From: JAWKRB01 sp041389885
GTDB taxonomy: Bacteria; Myxococcota_A; Polyangia; Polyangiales; Ga0077539
Assembly (NCBI GenBank): GCA_041389885.1
Contig: JAWKRB010000020.1
Span: forward strand, 62,001 to 126,000
Reading direction: 5' to 3'
Length of the DNA: 64,000 nt
Shown: in pieces, positions 56,167 through 64,000 of the stretch
Layout: every line of letters begins with the position of its first letter
Numbering within the stretch: position 1 is the first letter of the stretch
Notes under the pieces: generated by a model
Told to the model about the DNA's origin: nothing
The model's input: the letters and a program-made list of their open reading frames with translations, nothing else
Databases searched by the model: none
Position numbers and translations under genes: made by a program

Positions 56167-57566
56167 GTGCTTCACGCGGAACGCCACGCGCAGGCAGTCA
56201 CGAGACTCGGAGAGACCATCGCCGGTCGCTACGAGCTGTTGGACGTGCTCGGCGTCGGCGGGATGGGCGTGGTGTTCCTCGCGCGGCACCGCTTCACCGA
56301 CGAGCGCGTGGCGCTGAAGGTGATCCACCCCGACCTCGCGTCGAACGCCGAGGTCGCGCGGCGCTTCGCGCGCGAGGCGCAGGCGCCCGCGTCGATTCAC
56401 CACCCGGGCATCGTGCGGGTCTTCGACGCGAGCGTCGACGAGGCGTCGGGGGAGATGTACCTCGCGATGGAGCTGCTGCAGGGCAGCGACCTCGCGACGG
56501 TGCTCGAGCTCGGGGCGATGGAGCTGAGCGCGCTCGTGGGCATCACCCTGCAGGTGCTCGACGCCCTCGCCGCGGCGCACGCGCGCGGCTTCGTGCACCG
56601 CGACATCAAGCTCGAGAACATCTTTCTCACGCCCAACCCCGGCGGCGGGTGGAAGGCCACGCTCCTCGACTTCGGCATCGCGCGGCGCCTCGACCCCGGG
56701 CTCAACGGACTCACCAGCCCGGGGCTCGTGGTGGGCACGCTCTGGTACATGTCCCCCGAGCAGGCGCGGGGCAGCGCGGTCGATCACCGCGCCGACCTGT
56801 GGTCCGTCGGCGCGATGCTGTTCCACGCCCTCGCGGGGCGGCTGCCCTTCGAGGGAGAGAACCAGAACCAGGTGCTCTTCGCCATCGGCACCGAGCGCGC
56901 GCCGTCGGTGACCGAGTTTCGCCAGGACCTCCCCGAGGCCCTCGCGGCGCTGGTCGACCGCGCGCTGACGCACGAGATCGACGAGCGCTTCCAGTCGGCA
57001 GAAGAGATGGCCGAGGCCCTCGAGGCCGCGCTCCCGCTCCTCGACGAGGACCACACGCAGCTCCGCGCCGTGCGCAGGCGCGAGCTCAGCACCATGCCGT
57101 GGATCGAGACCGAGATCCCCCTGGTGCGCCCTCCCCGTCGCTTCGCGTGGGTCGCGCTCATCGCCGCCGCGCTGTGCTTCCCCGTGCTCGGCGCCTTCGC
57201 GGGCGTCGCCACGCGCCCCGCGGCGCCGCTGCGGCTGGTGGCCTCGGAGCCGCTGCTGCGCTCGACCGCGGCCCTCGACGCGCGGGCGCGCGCCGCGCCC
57301 CCCGCCCGCGTCGTGACGTCCGCGCAACCCCTGCGGCGCAAGCGTCTACGACGCAGTTCCTCGCGCCCCCGGCGCCCCCCGCGCCGCGCCGACGGGCGAC
57401 GCGCCCGGTGAGCCCTGCGCGTCCGCGGGTCGCCGCGTCGACCGCGCACGCCCCGCCGACCTCCCACGCCGCCCCCTCCGCCCCCCGCCCCACCGCGCCC
57501 CGCGCGAGCGGCGGCGCCCGCGTGCTGCGCGGCGGGATTCGCACCGCGGGGTTCGACTCGCAATGA
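56167..57566 (+). CDS. Ser/Thr protein kinase, membrane-anchored, one frameshift in the tail
   Basis: Kinase: GVGGMGVV at 29-36, Lys51, HRDIKLEN near 144-151 (Leu in place of the usual Pro), DFGIAR near 168, GTLWYMSPEQA. One membrane helix at about 325-345 (VALIAAALCFPVLGAFAGVA). In the start frame the tail becomes Arg-rich and stops at 57411; in the next frame it continues QASTTQFLAPPAPPAPRRRA and ends RGGIRTAGFDSQ at TGA 57564-57566, whose ATGA overlaps the next start. That coupling supports the longer reading and a single-base shift near 57335. The extracellular tail would be Pro/Ala-rich and short. It heads a three-gene operon with a PEGA and a nidogen protein. Confidence 0.86.
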
Positions 57567-58471
57567 CCCGGAGGTCGGGCACGGCGGCCCTCGTCGCGGC
57601 GCTCGCGCTGGCGAGCGTCGAGGGCTCCGCTCAGCAGCGCGTCGAGAGCGCGCGGCAGCTCTTCATCGAAGGGCAGGCCGCCCTCGAGGAGGGGAGATTC
57701 ACCGACGCGGTGCGGGCGTTTCAGGGGTCGCTCCGGCTCTCCGACCGCCCCGGCACGATGTTCAACCTGGGCCTGGCGTACCGCGGGCTCGACCAGTGCC
57801 GCGAGGCCGTCGACGCCTTCGAGCAGGTGATCGGGCTCTCGCAGGACGACCGGCTGGTGACGCAGTCCCGCGCGCTCCGCGAGGAGGCGTCGCGCTGCGT
57901 CGGGCACGTCACGCTGACCATCGCGGGGCGCGCCACCGAGGTGCTGGTCGACGGCGACCCGGTGCGGCTCCTCGACGGGCAGCACGACCTCGCGCTCAAC
58001 CCCGGGCACCACACCTTCGAGGCGCGGCGCGAGGGCCACGTGCCCGCGCGGGCGACGGTCGACCTGGCCCGCAGCGCGCGAGACTCCATCACCCTCGACG
58101 CGAGCGCGTGGCCCATGGCCGCGAGGATCGTCATCGACACCGGCCGCGCCGAAGCGTCGGTGTCGCTCAACGGCGAGCCCGTGCGCCCCAGCGTGAGGGG
58201 CGTCGAGGCCATGCCGGGGCGACAGCGCGTCGAGGTGCGCTTCGCCGACGGCGACGTGCAGCGACGCGAGGTCGACGTGCCCGCGGGCGGGAGGGTGGTC
58301 CTCGCCTTCGCGCCGGGTGAGGGCGCGTCGGGCGGGATTCACACCCGGTGGTGGTTCTGGACCGGCCTCGGCGCGGTGGTGCTGGGCACCGTGGTCGGGG
58401 TCGTCGCGGCCACCAGCGGGGCCACGCAGCAGCCCATCGGCCGCTGGGCGACCGTGACGGTGGGGCCGTGA
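57563..58471 (+). CDS. exported TPR-PEGA protein with C-terminal membrane anchor
   Basis: 302 residues. A signal peptide (GTAALVAALALASVEGSAQQ), TPR-like helices at about 30-110 (SARQLFIEGQAALEEGRFTD, DRPGTMFNLGLAYRGLDQCR), then two PEGA-like beta domains: EVLVDGDPVRLLDGQHDLAL with HHTFEARREGHVPARATVDL, and VSLNGEPVRPSVRGVEAMPG with RVEVRFADG. A C-terminal helix (WWFWTGLGAVVLGTVVGVVA) anchors it. PEGA domains are thought to bind surface polymers or proteins. ATG overlaps the kinase stop and the TGA overlaps the next GTG, so all three are translated together, suggesting a kinase-controlled envelope sensor. Confidence 0.86.
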   Translation: MTRRSGTAALVAALALASVEGSAQQRVESARQLFIEGQAALEEGRFTDAVRAFQGSLRLSDRPGTMFNLGLAYRGLDQCREAVDAFEQVIGLSQDDRLVTQSRALREEASRCVGHVTLTIAGRATEVLVDGDPVRLLDGQHDLALNPGHHTFEARREGHVPARATVDLARSARDSITLDASAWPMAARIVIDTGRAEASVSLNGEPVRPSVRGVEAMPGRQRVEVRFADGDVQRREVDVPAGGRVVLAFAPGEGASGGIHTRWWFWTGLGAVVLGTVVGVVAATSGATQQPIGRWATVTVGP

Positions 58472-59919
58472 GCTCCCGCGCCCTCCACGCCAGCCTGGGG
58501 CTGCTCACCGCGGCGCTCCTCGGGAGCTGCGGCGCGGGCGACACCGAGGTCATCCTCCGCATCGACTCGGACATCTGCGCGGGCAACGCCGAGTCTCCCA
58601 TGGAGTCTGTGCGCGTCGAGGTCTCCCGAGACGACGGCGAGGCGCTCTGGGCGTCGGACTTCAACGCCGACCGCTTCGCGTTCCCCGGCGAGGTCGCGCT
58701 GCTGCCCGAGCGCGATGACATCGACGCGCCGGTGCGGGTGCGGGTGATCGGCCGATTTCGCGCGGCCGCCGACGGCGCGCCCCAAGACCCGCTGGTGCGC
58801 AATTTTCGCGTGGCCTACGCGCGGGGTCGTCGGCAGCTGCTGTCGGTGTTCCTCGCGAACCGCTGCCGCAACGGCGCCGTGCGGTGCCGCGAGGGGTTCA
58901 CCTGCGGACGAACCCGCTGCGAGAGCGTCGACCAGCCCTCCCTCCCGAACTACGCCAGCGCCTCGCCCGAGCTGCGGAGCTGCGCGGTCGACCCGCCGAC
59001 GCCGCCGACGGGGGACGCCGGGGTCGACGTGCCGGTCTTTCGCGACGCGCCCCCGCTGCAAGACACGCCGCCGACCCCAGACACCCCGACGGCGTGCCCC
59101 GGGGGACAGACCGCCTGCGGCGGCGCCTGCGTCGACCCGCAGCGCGACCGGGCGAACTGTGGATCGTGCGGAACCGTCTGTCCCGCAGGGAGATCGTGCG
59201 TCGAGGGGCAGTGCGACCCCCGCGAGACGGGCTTCGGCGGCGTGCTGGGCTTCGGCCCCGCGACGCAGTGTCTCGGCCCGTCGGACGACGGGTCGTGGAA
59301 CGGTCCGGGCAGCGCCAGCGAGACCGAGTCGATGCCCGTCGCCATGGCCGCGGCCTTCCCCCGCGGGATCAATTTCTTCGGCCGCCGCTACGAGGATTTC
59401 TACCTCAACACCAACGGCAACATCAGCCTCCGGGCGCCGCTGCGCGAGTTCGCGCCGCGGCCCTTTCCCATCTCGGGGCTGCCGATGATCGCGCCGCTGT
59501 GGTCCGACGTCGACGCGAGAAACGGCGGGGCGCCGGGGCGAAACCTCATCTGCTTCGGCATCGACGCGTCGCGCATCGCCGTGACCTGGCACAACGTCGA
59601 GCGCTTCAGCCAGCGGGCCAACCTGCTCAACAGCTACCAGCTCCTGCTCCGCCGCGTCCCCGGCGGGGTCGACGACGACTGGGACGCGGAGTTTCGCTAC
59701 GCCCGCTGCGAGTGGGCCACCTGGGACCCGCCCAACCCCGACGCCGGCGCCTTCGGCGGACCCGCCCGCGCGGGCCTCAACTCGGGCGACACCGTCGACT
59801 CGTACACCCTCCCGCCCTCGGGCGACCCCGCGCGCGTTCGAGAGCTGTGCACCGGCTCGAACATCGGTCGCCCCGGCGTCTGGATCGTCCGCTCCCGCGG
59901 CGGTCGCCTCAACCCGTGA
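58468..59919 (+). CDS. surface lipoprotein with Cys-rich repeat and nidogen (NIDO) domain
   Basis: 483 residues from a GTG overlapping the upstream stop. Lipoprotein signal SLGLLTAALLGSC. A beta-rich domain (ESVRVEVSRDDGEALWASDF ... VRVRVIGRF) and RCREGFTCGRTRCES follow, then a Pro/Asp spacer, then the myxobacterial Cys-rich repeat (TACGGACVDPQRDRANCGSC, GTVCPAGRSCVEGQC) and a NIDO domain at about 300-480: INFFGRRYEDFYLNTNGNIS, MIAPLWSDVDARNGG, RIAVTWHNVERFSQ. NIDO domains occur in adhesion proteins. Together with its operon partners it could be a surface adhesin. Confidence 0.87.
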   Translation: MSSRALHASLGLLTAALLGSCGAGDTEVILRIDSDICAGNAESPMESVRVEVSRDDGEALWASDFNADRFAFPGEVALLPERDDIDAPVRVRVIGRFRAAADGAPQDPLVRNFRVAYARGRRQLLSVFLANRCRNGAVRCREGFTCGRTRCESVDQPSLPNYASASPELRSCAVDPPTPPTGDAGVDVPVFRDAPPLQDTPPTPDTPTACPGGQTACGGACVDPQRDRANCGSCGTVCPAGRSCVEGQCDPRETGFGGVLGFGPATQCLGPSDDGSWNGPGSASETESMPVAMAAAFPRGINFFGRRYEDFYLNTNGNISLRAPLREFAPRPFPISGLPMIAPLWSDVDARNGGAPGRNLICFGIDASRIAVTWHNVERFSQRANLLNSYQLLLRRVPGGVDDDWDAEFRYARCEWATWDPPNPDAGAFGGPARAGLNSGDTVDSYTLPPSGDPARVRELCTGSNIGRPGVWIVRSRGGRLNP

Positions 59920-60005
59920 CGGGATTTCTCTGCGCAGGGCCTTGATTCCTCGTGCGACTTCCCGCACGATCCGCGCCCCGATTGCCCGGCGCGTTGCCGC
60001 CCATT

Positions 60006-60022
60006 CAGGAGATGTCATCTTG
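60006..60022 (+). promoter_or_regulatory. ribosome binding site and TTG start of rpsU
   Basis: AGGAG at 60008-60012 (within caggagatg) lies 7 bases before the TTG at 60020. It fixes the rare TTG start over an upstream in-frame start. Confidence 0.6.
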
Positions 60023-60283
60023 ACCGTAACGAACAACGTCCCTGTTGCCACGACCGTGACCCCCGGCGAGGCCGTGATCTGCAAGCCCCTCGAGGTCACC
60101 GTCGGTGACAAGGGCATCGAGCGTGCGATCAAGAACCTCAAGCGCAAGATGGCCGCCGAGGGCGTCCTCCGCGAGCTGAAGCGCCGCCGCCACTACATGA
60201 AGCCCTCGGTGAAGCGCCGCAAGAAGGCCAGCGAGGCCGCTCGCCGCCGCCGCAAGCGCTCGCGCATCGAAGCCGCGTCCTGA
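60020..60283 (+). CDS. rpsU: 30S ribosomal protein S21
   Basis: 87 residues from TTG 60020. The core VICKPLEVTVGDKGIERAIK, NLKRKMAAEGVLRELKRRRH and YMKPSVKRRKKASEAARRRR is the S21 consensus, with a short N-terminal extension (TVTNNVPVATTVTPGEA) before it. S21 helps mRNA binding on the 30S. A longer frame from 59942 exists, but AGGAG before the TTG and the lack of conservation upstream favour 60020. The gene stands alone, 100 bases after the nidogen gene. Its very strong basic tail is normal. Confidence 0.93.
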   Translation: MTVTNNVPVATTVTPGEAVICKPLEVTVGDKGIERAIKNLKRKMAAEGVLRELKRRRHYMKPSVKRRKKASEAARRRRKRSRIEAAS

Positions 60284-60289
60284 GCGCGC

Positions 60290-60318
60290 GCGACGCAACC
60301 TGAGCGTCGTCTCCTTTC
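60290..60318 (+). terminator. weak hairpin after rpsU
   Basis: cgacgc (60291-60296), loop aacctga, gcgtcg (60304-60309), then tctccttt. The stem is six GC-rich pairs but the T run is broken, so it is at best a weak intrinsic terminator. Confidence 0.33.
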
Positions 60319-60394
60319 GAGCACACCCCTCGCCGCAGCGTCCGCCCGCACCTCGCGGGCGTCGAGCGCCTGCGCGCGAAAGGGTCGCTGCCCG

Positions 60395-61912
60395 ATGCTC
60401 CTGCTCCACGAGCTCCGAGATGACGCCGACGAGGTCTGCCGCCGCCTCGACGCCCCCCTCCCGCTCACCCTGCCCGACGGCACCCGCGCCGTGGCGATCC
60501 CGCAGTCCGACGCCGCGCTGATCGTGAGCGACGACTACACCCCCCTCGCGCTGCTCTCGCTGGGCGACTCGCTCCCCTTCGGCACGCTGAGCCTTCGGCT
60601 CACCGAGGGGGGAGACGCGCGCACCGACCGCCTCCGCGCCCTGCGCCCCTCGGGGGGCCTCGCGCTCCGCGTCGACTCGACCCGACGCTTCGCGCTCCAG
60701 GGCCCGCGGGTCACCCTCGGCCGCGCTCCGGGGTGCCACCTGCGCCTCGACGACGCCGCGGTCAGCGGCGCGCACGCCGAGCTCGTCTGCGAGGGGGCGC
60801 GCTGGGCGCTCCGCGACCTGCGGAGCACCAACGGCGTGCGCCTCAACGGTGCGCGGGTGCGCGAGGCGTGGATCGAGCGCGGCGACGTGATCACCCTGGG
60901 TCACACCTCCCTGCGCGTCGAGGGCGACGGCGACGCCTCGGGGCGCGACGACGAGCTCGTGGGCGACGGCGAGGCGATGCGCGCGCTGCGCGCCGAGGTC
61001 GCGCGCTACGCCGAGGCGCCCTACCCCGTGCTGGTGCAGGGCGAGAGCGGCTCGGGCAAGGAGCTGGTCGCGCGGGCGCTGCACCGGGCCTCTCCCCGCG
61101 CGGCGGCGCCCTTCGTGGCGGTGAACTGCGGCGCGCTCTCGCCCGAGGTCGTCGAGAGCGAGCTCTTCGGCCACGAGCGCGGGGCCTTCACGGGCGCCGT
61201 CGGGAGGCGACGCGGGCTCTTCGAAGAGGCCAGCGGAGGGACCCTCTTTCTCGACGAGGTGGGCGAGCTCTCGCTCTCGCTCCAGACCCGGCTGCTGCGG
61301 GTGCTCGAGACCGGCGAGGTGCGGCGCGTGGGCGCCGAGGGCGTGACACCCGTGGACGTGCGGGTGGTCTGCGCGACCTGGCGCGACCTCGACGCCATGA
61401 GCCTCGACGGGACCTTTCGTGAAGACCTGCTCTTTCGCCTCGCCGTGCTGCGCCTGCGCGTGCCCTCGCTGCGGGAGCGCGCGGTGGACGTGCCCGCGCT
61501 GTGCATGAGCCTGCTCGACCGCATCGAGGCCGAGTGCGGCCGGCGGCGGGTGCTCGAGGACCGGGCCCTCGCGCTGCTCACGCTGATGCCCTGGCGAGGC
61601 AACGTGCGCGAGCTGCTCGCGGTGCTGCGGCGCGCGGTGTTCCTGAGCGACGGGCGGATGATCACCGCGCGGCACGTCGAGCAGGCGGCGCCCGAGGGGG
61701 CGCGCGCGGTGGCCTCGGGGGCGCTCCCGCCGCCTCGGCTCTGCGACGACGGCGCCGGGCTCCGCGCCCTCTTCGAGCGCCTCGACGGGAACGTCTCGCA
61801 GGTGTCGAAGGTCACGGGCCTCGCGCGCTCCACCGTGCGCTCGCGCCTCGCGAGGCGCGACGGCGAGGCGCGGGACAGCGCGGGGTCGGCCCGCTACGAT
61901 CAGCGGCGATGA
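60395..61912 (+). CDS. FHA-type sigma-54-dependent transcriptional activator
   Basis: 505 residues. An N-terminal region (about 1-90, LLLHELRDDADEVCRRLDAP) of unknown fold, an FHA domain at about 100-170 (VTLGRAPGCHLRLDDAAVSG, LRSTNGVRLN), then the AAA+ domain: Walker A GESGSGKE at about 215-222, GAFTGA near 263 (contacts sigma-54), Walker B GGTLFLDEVGE, and VRVVCATWRDLD. A Fis-type helix-turn-helix at about 465-490 (GNVSQVSKVTGLARSTVRSR). FHA-controlled enhancer-binding proteins answer to Thr phosphorylation, so a kinase of this window may be upstream (inference). The stop overlaps the rhomboid start (ATGA). Confidence 0.94.
   Translation: MLLLHELRDDADEVCRRLDAPLPLTLPDGTRAVAIPQSDAALIVSDDYTPLALLSLGDSLPFGTLSLRLTEGGDARTDRLRALRPSGGLALRVDSTRRFALQGPRVTLGRAPGCHLRLDDAAVSGAHAELVCEGARWALRDLRSTNGVRLNGARVREAWIERGDVITLGHTSLRVEGDGDASGRDDELVGDGEAMRALRAEVARYAEAPYPVLVQGESGSGKELVARALHRASPRAAAPFVAVNCGALSPEVVESELFGHERGAFTGAVGRRRGLFEEASGGTLFLDEVGELSLSLQTRLLRVLETGEVRRVGAEGVTPVDVRVVCATWRDLDAMSLDGTFREDLLFRLAVLRLRVPSLRERAVDVPALCMSLLDRIEAECGRRRVLEDRALALLTLMPWRGNVRELLAVLRRAVFLSDGRMITARHVEQAAPEGARAVASGALPPPRLCDDGAGLRALFERLDGNVSQVSKVTGLARSTVRSRLARRDGEARDSAGSARYDQRR
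61895..61900 (+). promoter_or_regulatory. candidate internal -10 hexamer of the rhomboid gene
   Basis: TACGAT, 14 bases before ATG 61909, inside the end of the activator gene; predicted leader two bases. It would allow separate expression. Confidence 0.3.
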
Positions 61913-62637
61913 TCCCGATCCGCGACCTCAACCCGACGCGGTCGACCCCGTGGGTGACCTGGACGATCCTCCTCGTGTGCGCCCTCGTCTACGTCTGGCA
62001 GGCCGTGCTGCCGCCGGGGAGCGAGCGAGACTTCATCTACGGCTACGGCCTGGTGCCCCAGCGGATCACCACCGAGCTCAGCGCCGACACCCTGGTCACC
62101 GTGCTCACGTCGATGTTCATGCACGGCGGCTTCATGCACGCGCTGGGGAACCTCTGGTTCCTGCACATCTTCGGCGACAACGTCGAAGACAACATGGGCC
62201 CCGCGCGCTTCGCGGTGTTCTACCTGCTCTGCGGCGTCGCCGCGGCGATCACCCAGGTGGCCGTGAGCCCCGGCTCCGCGATCCCCATGGTGGGCGCGTC
62301 GGGCGCCATCGCCGGCGTGCTCGCCGCGTACCTCGTGCTCTACGCGGGCGCGCGGGTGGTCACCCTCATCCCGATCTTCATCTTCCTCCACTGGACCGAG
62401 CTGCCCGCCTGGGTCTTCATCGCCTTCTGGTTCGTGCTGCAGTTCTTCAGCGGCGTGGGCTCCCTCGCCAACGGCGGCGCGGGCGGCGGCGTCGCGTACT
62501 GGGCGCACATCGGCGGCTTCGTCGCCGGCCTCGCGCTGGTCTTCGTGTTCCGCTCGCCGCGCCCGCCCCCGCCGAGGATCCAGTGGCAGCCCCCCGCCCG
62601 CGGACGCGCGCCCTGGCAGAGCTCCCAGGGCTGGTGA
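61909..62637 (+). CDS. rhomboid-family intramembrane serine protease
   Basis: 242 residues, about seven membrane helices. Cuts transmembrane helices of other proteins. Motifs: FMHGGFMHALGNLWFLHIFG (the loop with HxxxN), VGASGAIAGVLAAYLVLYAG with the catalytic GxSG Ser near 131, and AHIGGFVAGLALVFVF with the catalytic His near 199. ATG overlaps the activator stop by four bases. Its first residues IPIRDLNPTRSTPWVTW are the family-typical cytosolic start. The Pro/Arg-rich tail (QWQPPARGRAPWQSS) is extra. Co-translation with an FHA/sigma-54 activator suggests shared regulation. Confidence 0.93.
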   Translation: MIPIRDLNPTRSTPWVTWTILLVCALVYVWQAVLPPGSERDFIYGYGLVPQRITTELSADTLVTVLTSMFMHGGFMHALGNLWFLHIFGDNVEDNMGPARFAVFYLLCGVAAAITQVAVSPGSAIPMVGASGAIAGVLAAYLVLYAGARVVTLIPIFIFLHWTELPAWVFIAFWFVLQFFSGVGSLANGGAGGGVAYWAHIGGFVAGLALVFVFRSPRPPPPRIQWQPPARGRAPWQSSQGW

Positions 62638-63306
62638 TCACCCCCCGCGGCGCAGGGTGAACACCCCCGTCTCGCGCTCGCAGCGCGGGAGCGTCGGGTC
62701 GTTCACCAGCACCGGGTACGCCGCGAGGCGCTCCACCGACGCGTCGTCGAGGTTGCCCCTCCCCGGGTCGCCCAGCAGCACCGTCACCCCCCGCGCCGCG
62801 AGCTCCGCGCCCCAGGCGAGCAGCCGCGCGCTGAGCTCGGGCTCGTAGGTCATGTCTCCCAACAACAACACATCCACCCCCTCCAGGGCGTCGCCCACCC
62901 GGTCGCGGGGATCGAGGGTGAGCCGCGCGCCGTTGGCCTCGGCGGTGAGCGCCGCCGCCGCGAGGGCCAAGGGGTCGAGGTCGTTGGCGATCACCTCCCG
63001 CGCGCCCGCGAGGCACGCGGCGACGCCCTCCACCGCGCTGCCGCAGCCGAGGTCGAAGACCGTACGTCCTCGAACGACCTCGGGGTGATCGAGGACGTAG
63101 CGCGCCAGGGCGGTGCCGCCCTCCCAGGTGAACGCCCAGAAGGGGTCGGTGTCGCTGAGCGCGCGCAGCCCCGCCTCGCCCATGCGCCACAGCGGGCTCT
63201 CGTGGGTCACGCGGTGCACGCGCACCTCGGGCACGAGCGCGGGCGCCGACAGCGCGGTGTGACGGAGCACCCGCGCCGCCACCGACTCGTCGCCCGACCC
63301 GCTCAC
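62638..63306 (-). CDS. class I SAM-dependent methyltransferase (protein-lysine or Nnt1/METTL20-like)
   Basis: 222 residues from a GTG overlapping the aldehyde dehydrogenase stop (GTGA). Landmarks: DPFWAFTWEGGTALARYVLD before motif I VFDLGCGSAVEGVAA (about 80-94), REVIANDLDPLALAAAALTA (acidic residue after beta 2) and LLLGDMTYEPELSARLLAWG in motif IV. The pattern W-x-G-G-x-A-L-A-R is that of the METTL20/ETFB-lysine and related small methyltransferases, so the substrate may be a protein lysine. It is convergent with the rhomboid gene, which ends on the base before. Confidence 0.86.
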   Translation of the reverse strand: MSGSGDESVAARVLRHTALSAPALVPEVRVHRVTHESPLWRMGEAGLRALSDTDPFWAFTWEGGTALARYVLDHPEVVRGRTVFDLGCGSAVEGVAACLAGAREVIANDLDPLALAAAALTAEANGARLTLDPRDRVGDALEGVDVLLLGDMTYEPELSARLLAWGAELAARGVTVLLGDPGRGNLDDASVERLAAYPVLVNDPTLPRCERETGVFTLRRGG

Positions 63307-64000
63307 CCCTGCAGCGCGCTGAACACGATGCTGGGGACCTTCCACAGGCTCGGCCCGAGCTCGAGCTCGGTGACCTTGCGCGCGACCTCCTGGGCCTTGC
63401 GGTGGGTCACGAAGTACGGGGGCTTGGGCGCGACCACGAAGGGGCCGCGGAGCACGAGCTTCTCGATGCCCTCGAACATGAAGGTGTTGTGCACCCAGCC
63501 CACGCCGCCCTGGATGTCGTCCTTGGGCGAGGAGGGGTGGCCGCCCCAGGGCGCGGTGACCAGGCCGTAGACCAGGCCGGTCCACTGGTTGATCCCGACG
63601 GCGCCGTAGCGGAGCTCGCTCACGGCCTTGTCGAGGGCGTCCTTCGCGCCGCGCTCGGCGCGGGGGTCGATGAAGAGCACCGCGCTGAGCGTGCCCCAGA
63701 GCCGGTCGTTGGCGAAGGCCGTCGCGGCGGCGAGAAACTCCGAGGGGTCGCTCTCGTCGAGGCGCGCCTCGGAGAGGATCGGGCAGAAGGGCTCGGTGGT
63801 GAACAGGGTCTCGTGCTCGGCCTTCGCGTCGAGGCCCGGGATGAGCGTCCACGGGAGCTCAGACTCGCCCGCGTCGACGAGGCGCTCGACGCCGTCGCGT
63901 CCCTCGGTGAGGTGCTTGAAGCGGTCGAAGGCGCCCGGGTAGTACGCCTTGCGCGCGGGCACGGCCTTGAGCACGTCGCGCACCTTCGCGAGGAAGACGT
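63303..64000 (-). CDS. aldehyde dehydrogenase family, C-terminal part
   Basis: Cut by the window end; the frame is open to base 64000. The 230 visible residues end GPSLWKVPSIVFSALQG. The part has FTTEPFCPILSEARLDESDP (the usual E-x-F-G-P-x-L loop, here with Cys in place of Gly), AVLFIDPRAERGAKDALDKA, ELRYGAVGINQWTGLVYGLV and GGVGWVHNTFMFEGIEK (the conserved substrate-end loop). The catalytic Cys and Glu lie outside the window. NAD(P)-dependent oxidation of aldehydes is the known activity. The GTG at 63983 is internal, since homology continues upstream. Confidence 0.8.
   Translation of the reverse strand, partial: VFLAKVRDVLKAVPARKAYYPGAFDRFKHLTEGRDGVERLVDAGESELPWTLIPGLDAKAEHETLFTTEPFCPILSEARLDESDPSEFLAAATAFANDRLWGTLSAVLFIDPRAERGAKDALDKAVSELRYGAVGINQWTGLVYGLVTAPWGGHPSSPKDDIQGGVGWVHNTFMFEGIEKLVLRGPFVVAPKPPYFVTHRKAQEVARKVTELELGPSLWKVPSIVFSALQG

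Overview
The window is a very GC-rich (by eye about 70% or more), gene-dense chromosomal segment with no rRNA, tRNA, CRISPR, phage or insertion sequence that I can see. Four Hanks-type Ser/Thr kinases with different extracytoplasmic tails, AgmX/PglI-type and MXAN_5187-type proteins, FHA proteins, a sigma-54 activator, a nidogen-domain lipoprotein and many 'PxxP'-rich lipoproteins point to a myxobacterium (Myxococcota), probably of the Polyangia/Sandaracinus type. That placement is inference from gene content; no marker was searched.

Layout. 1-7 kb: end of a FadL-type porin, yhbY, gpsA, a kinase with a VCBS/FG-GAP ectodomain, and an aminopeptidase P. 7-13.5 kb: a kinase fused to an AgmX/PglI domain, a kinase with a PEGA-like ectodomain (frameshifted), comM and a Uma2-family protein. 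13.5-18 kb: a K+ channel with an RCK module, a DUF2202 lipoprotein, a frameshifted old-yellow-enzyme gene, a small zinc protein and an ECF sigma factor. 18-25 kb: a long minus-strand run with 4-base overlaps (LamG-like lipoprotein, MXAN_5187-type protein, AgmX-like protein, vWA lipoprotein, methyltransferase, tatD, acyl-CoA dehydrogenase). 25-32.5 kb: DEAD helicase, frameshifted DUF4403 lipoprotein and a ccmF operon. 32.5-40 kb: HU/IHF, MATE exporter, a 1326-residue exported TPR-HEAT protein, moaC-moaE. 40-49 kb: DEDDh exonuclease, rseP, an unknown protein, DUF1385, prfA, a cutA fusion and nadE. 49-64 kb: FHA protein, a kinase-like lipoprotein, DUF885 peptidase, lytic transglycosylase, a kinase-PEGA-nidogen operon, rpsU, FHA-type sigma-54 activator plus rhomboid, a methyltransferase and an aldehyde dehydrogenase cut by the window end.

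Two window-wide patterns matter. First, many first-in-operon genes have a TAnnnT hexamer whose first base lies 11-16 bases before the start codon, so a standard -10 element there would start transcription at or within 4 bases of the start codon. These genes lack a Shine-Dalgarno, while genes with a clear Shine-Dalgarno (comM, rpsU, the DUF885 gene, the DUF2202 gene) lack the hexamer. Second, about ten genes are broken by one or more single-base frameshifts, concentrated at 16.2-20.3 and 27.6-29.8 kb. In each case conserved sequence resumes in another frame, which favours base-calling or assembly error over real decay. Coordinates for those genes run from the inferred start to the inferred stop.

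No stretch longer than about 300 bases lacks a gene. The longest gaps are about 120-210 bases between divergent genes (6990-7108, 10844-11048, 32903-33061, 39990-40112, 50839-51008).
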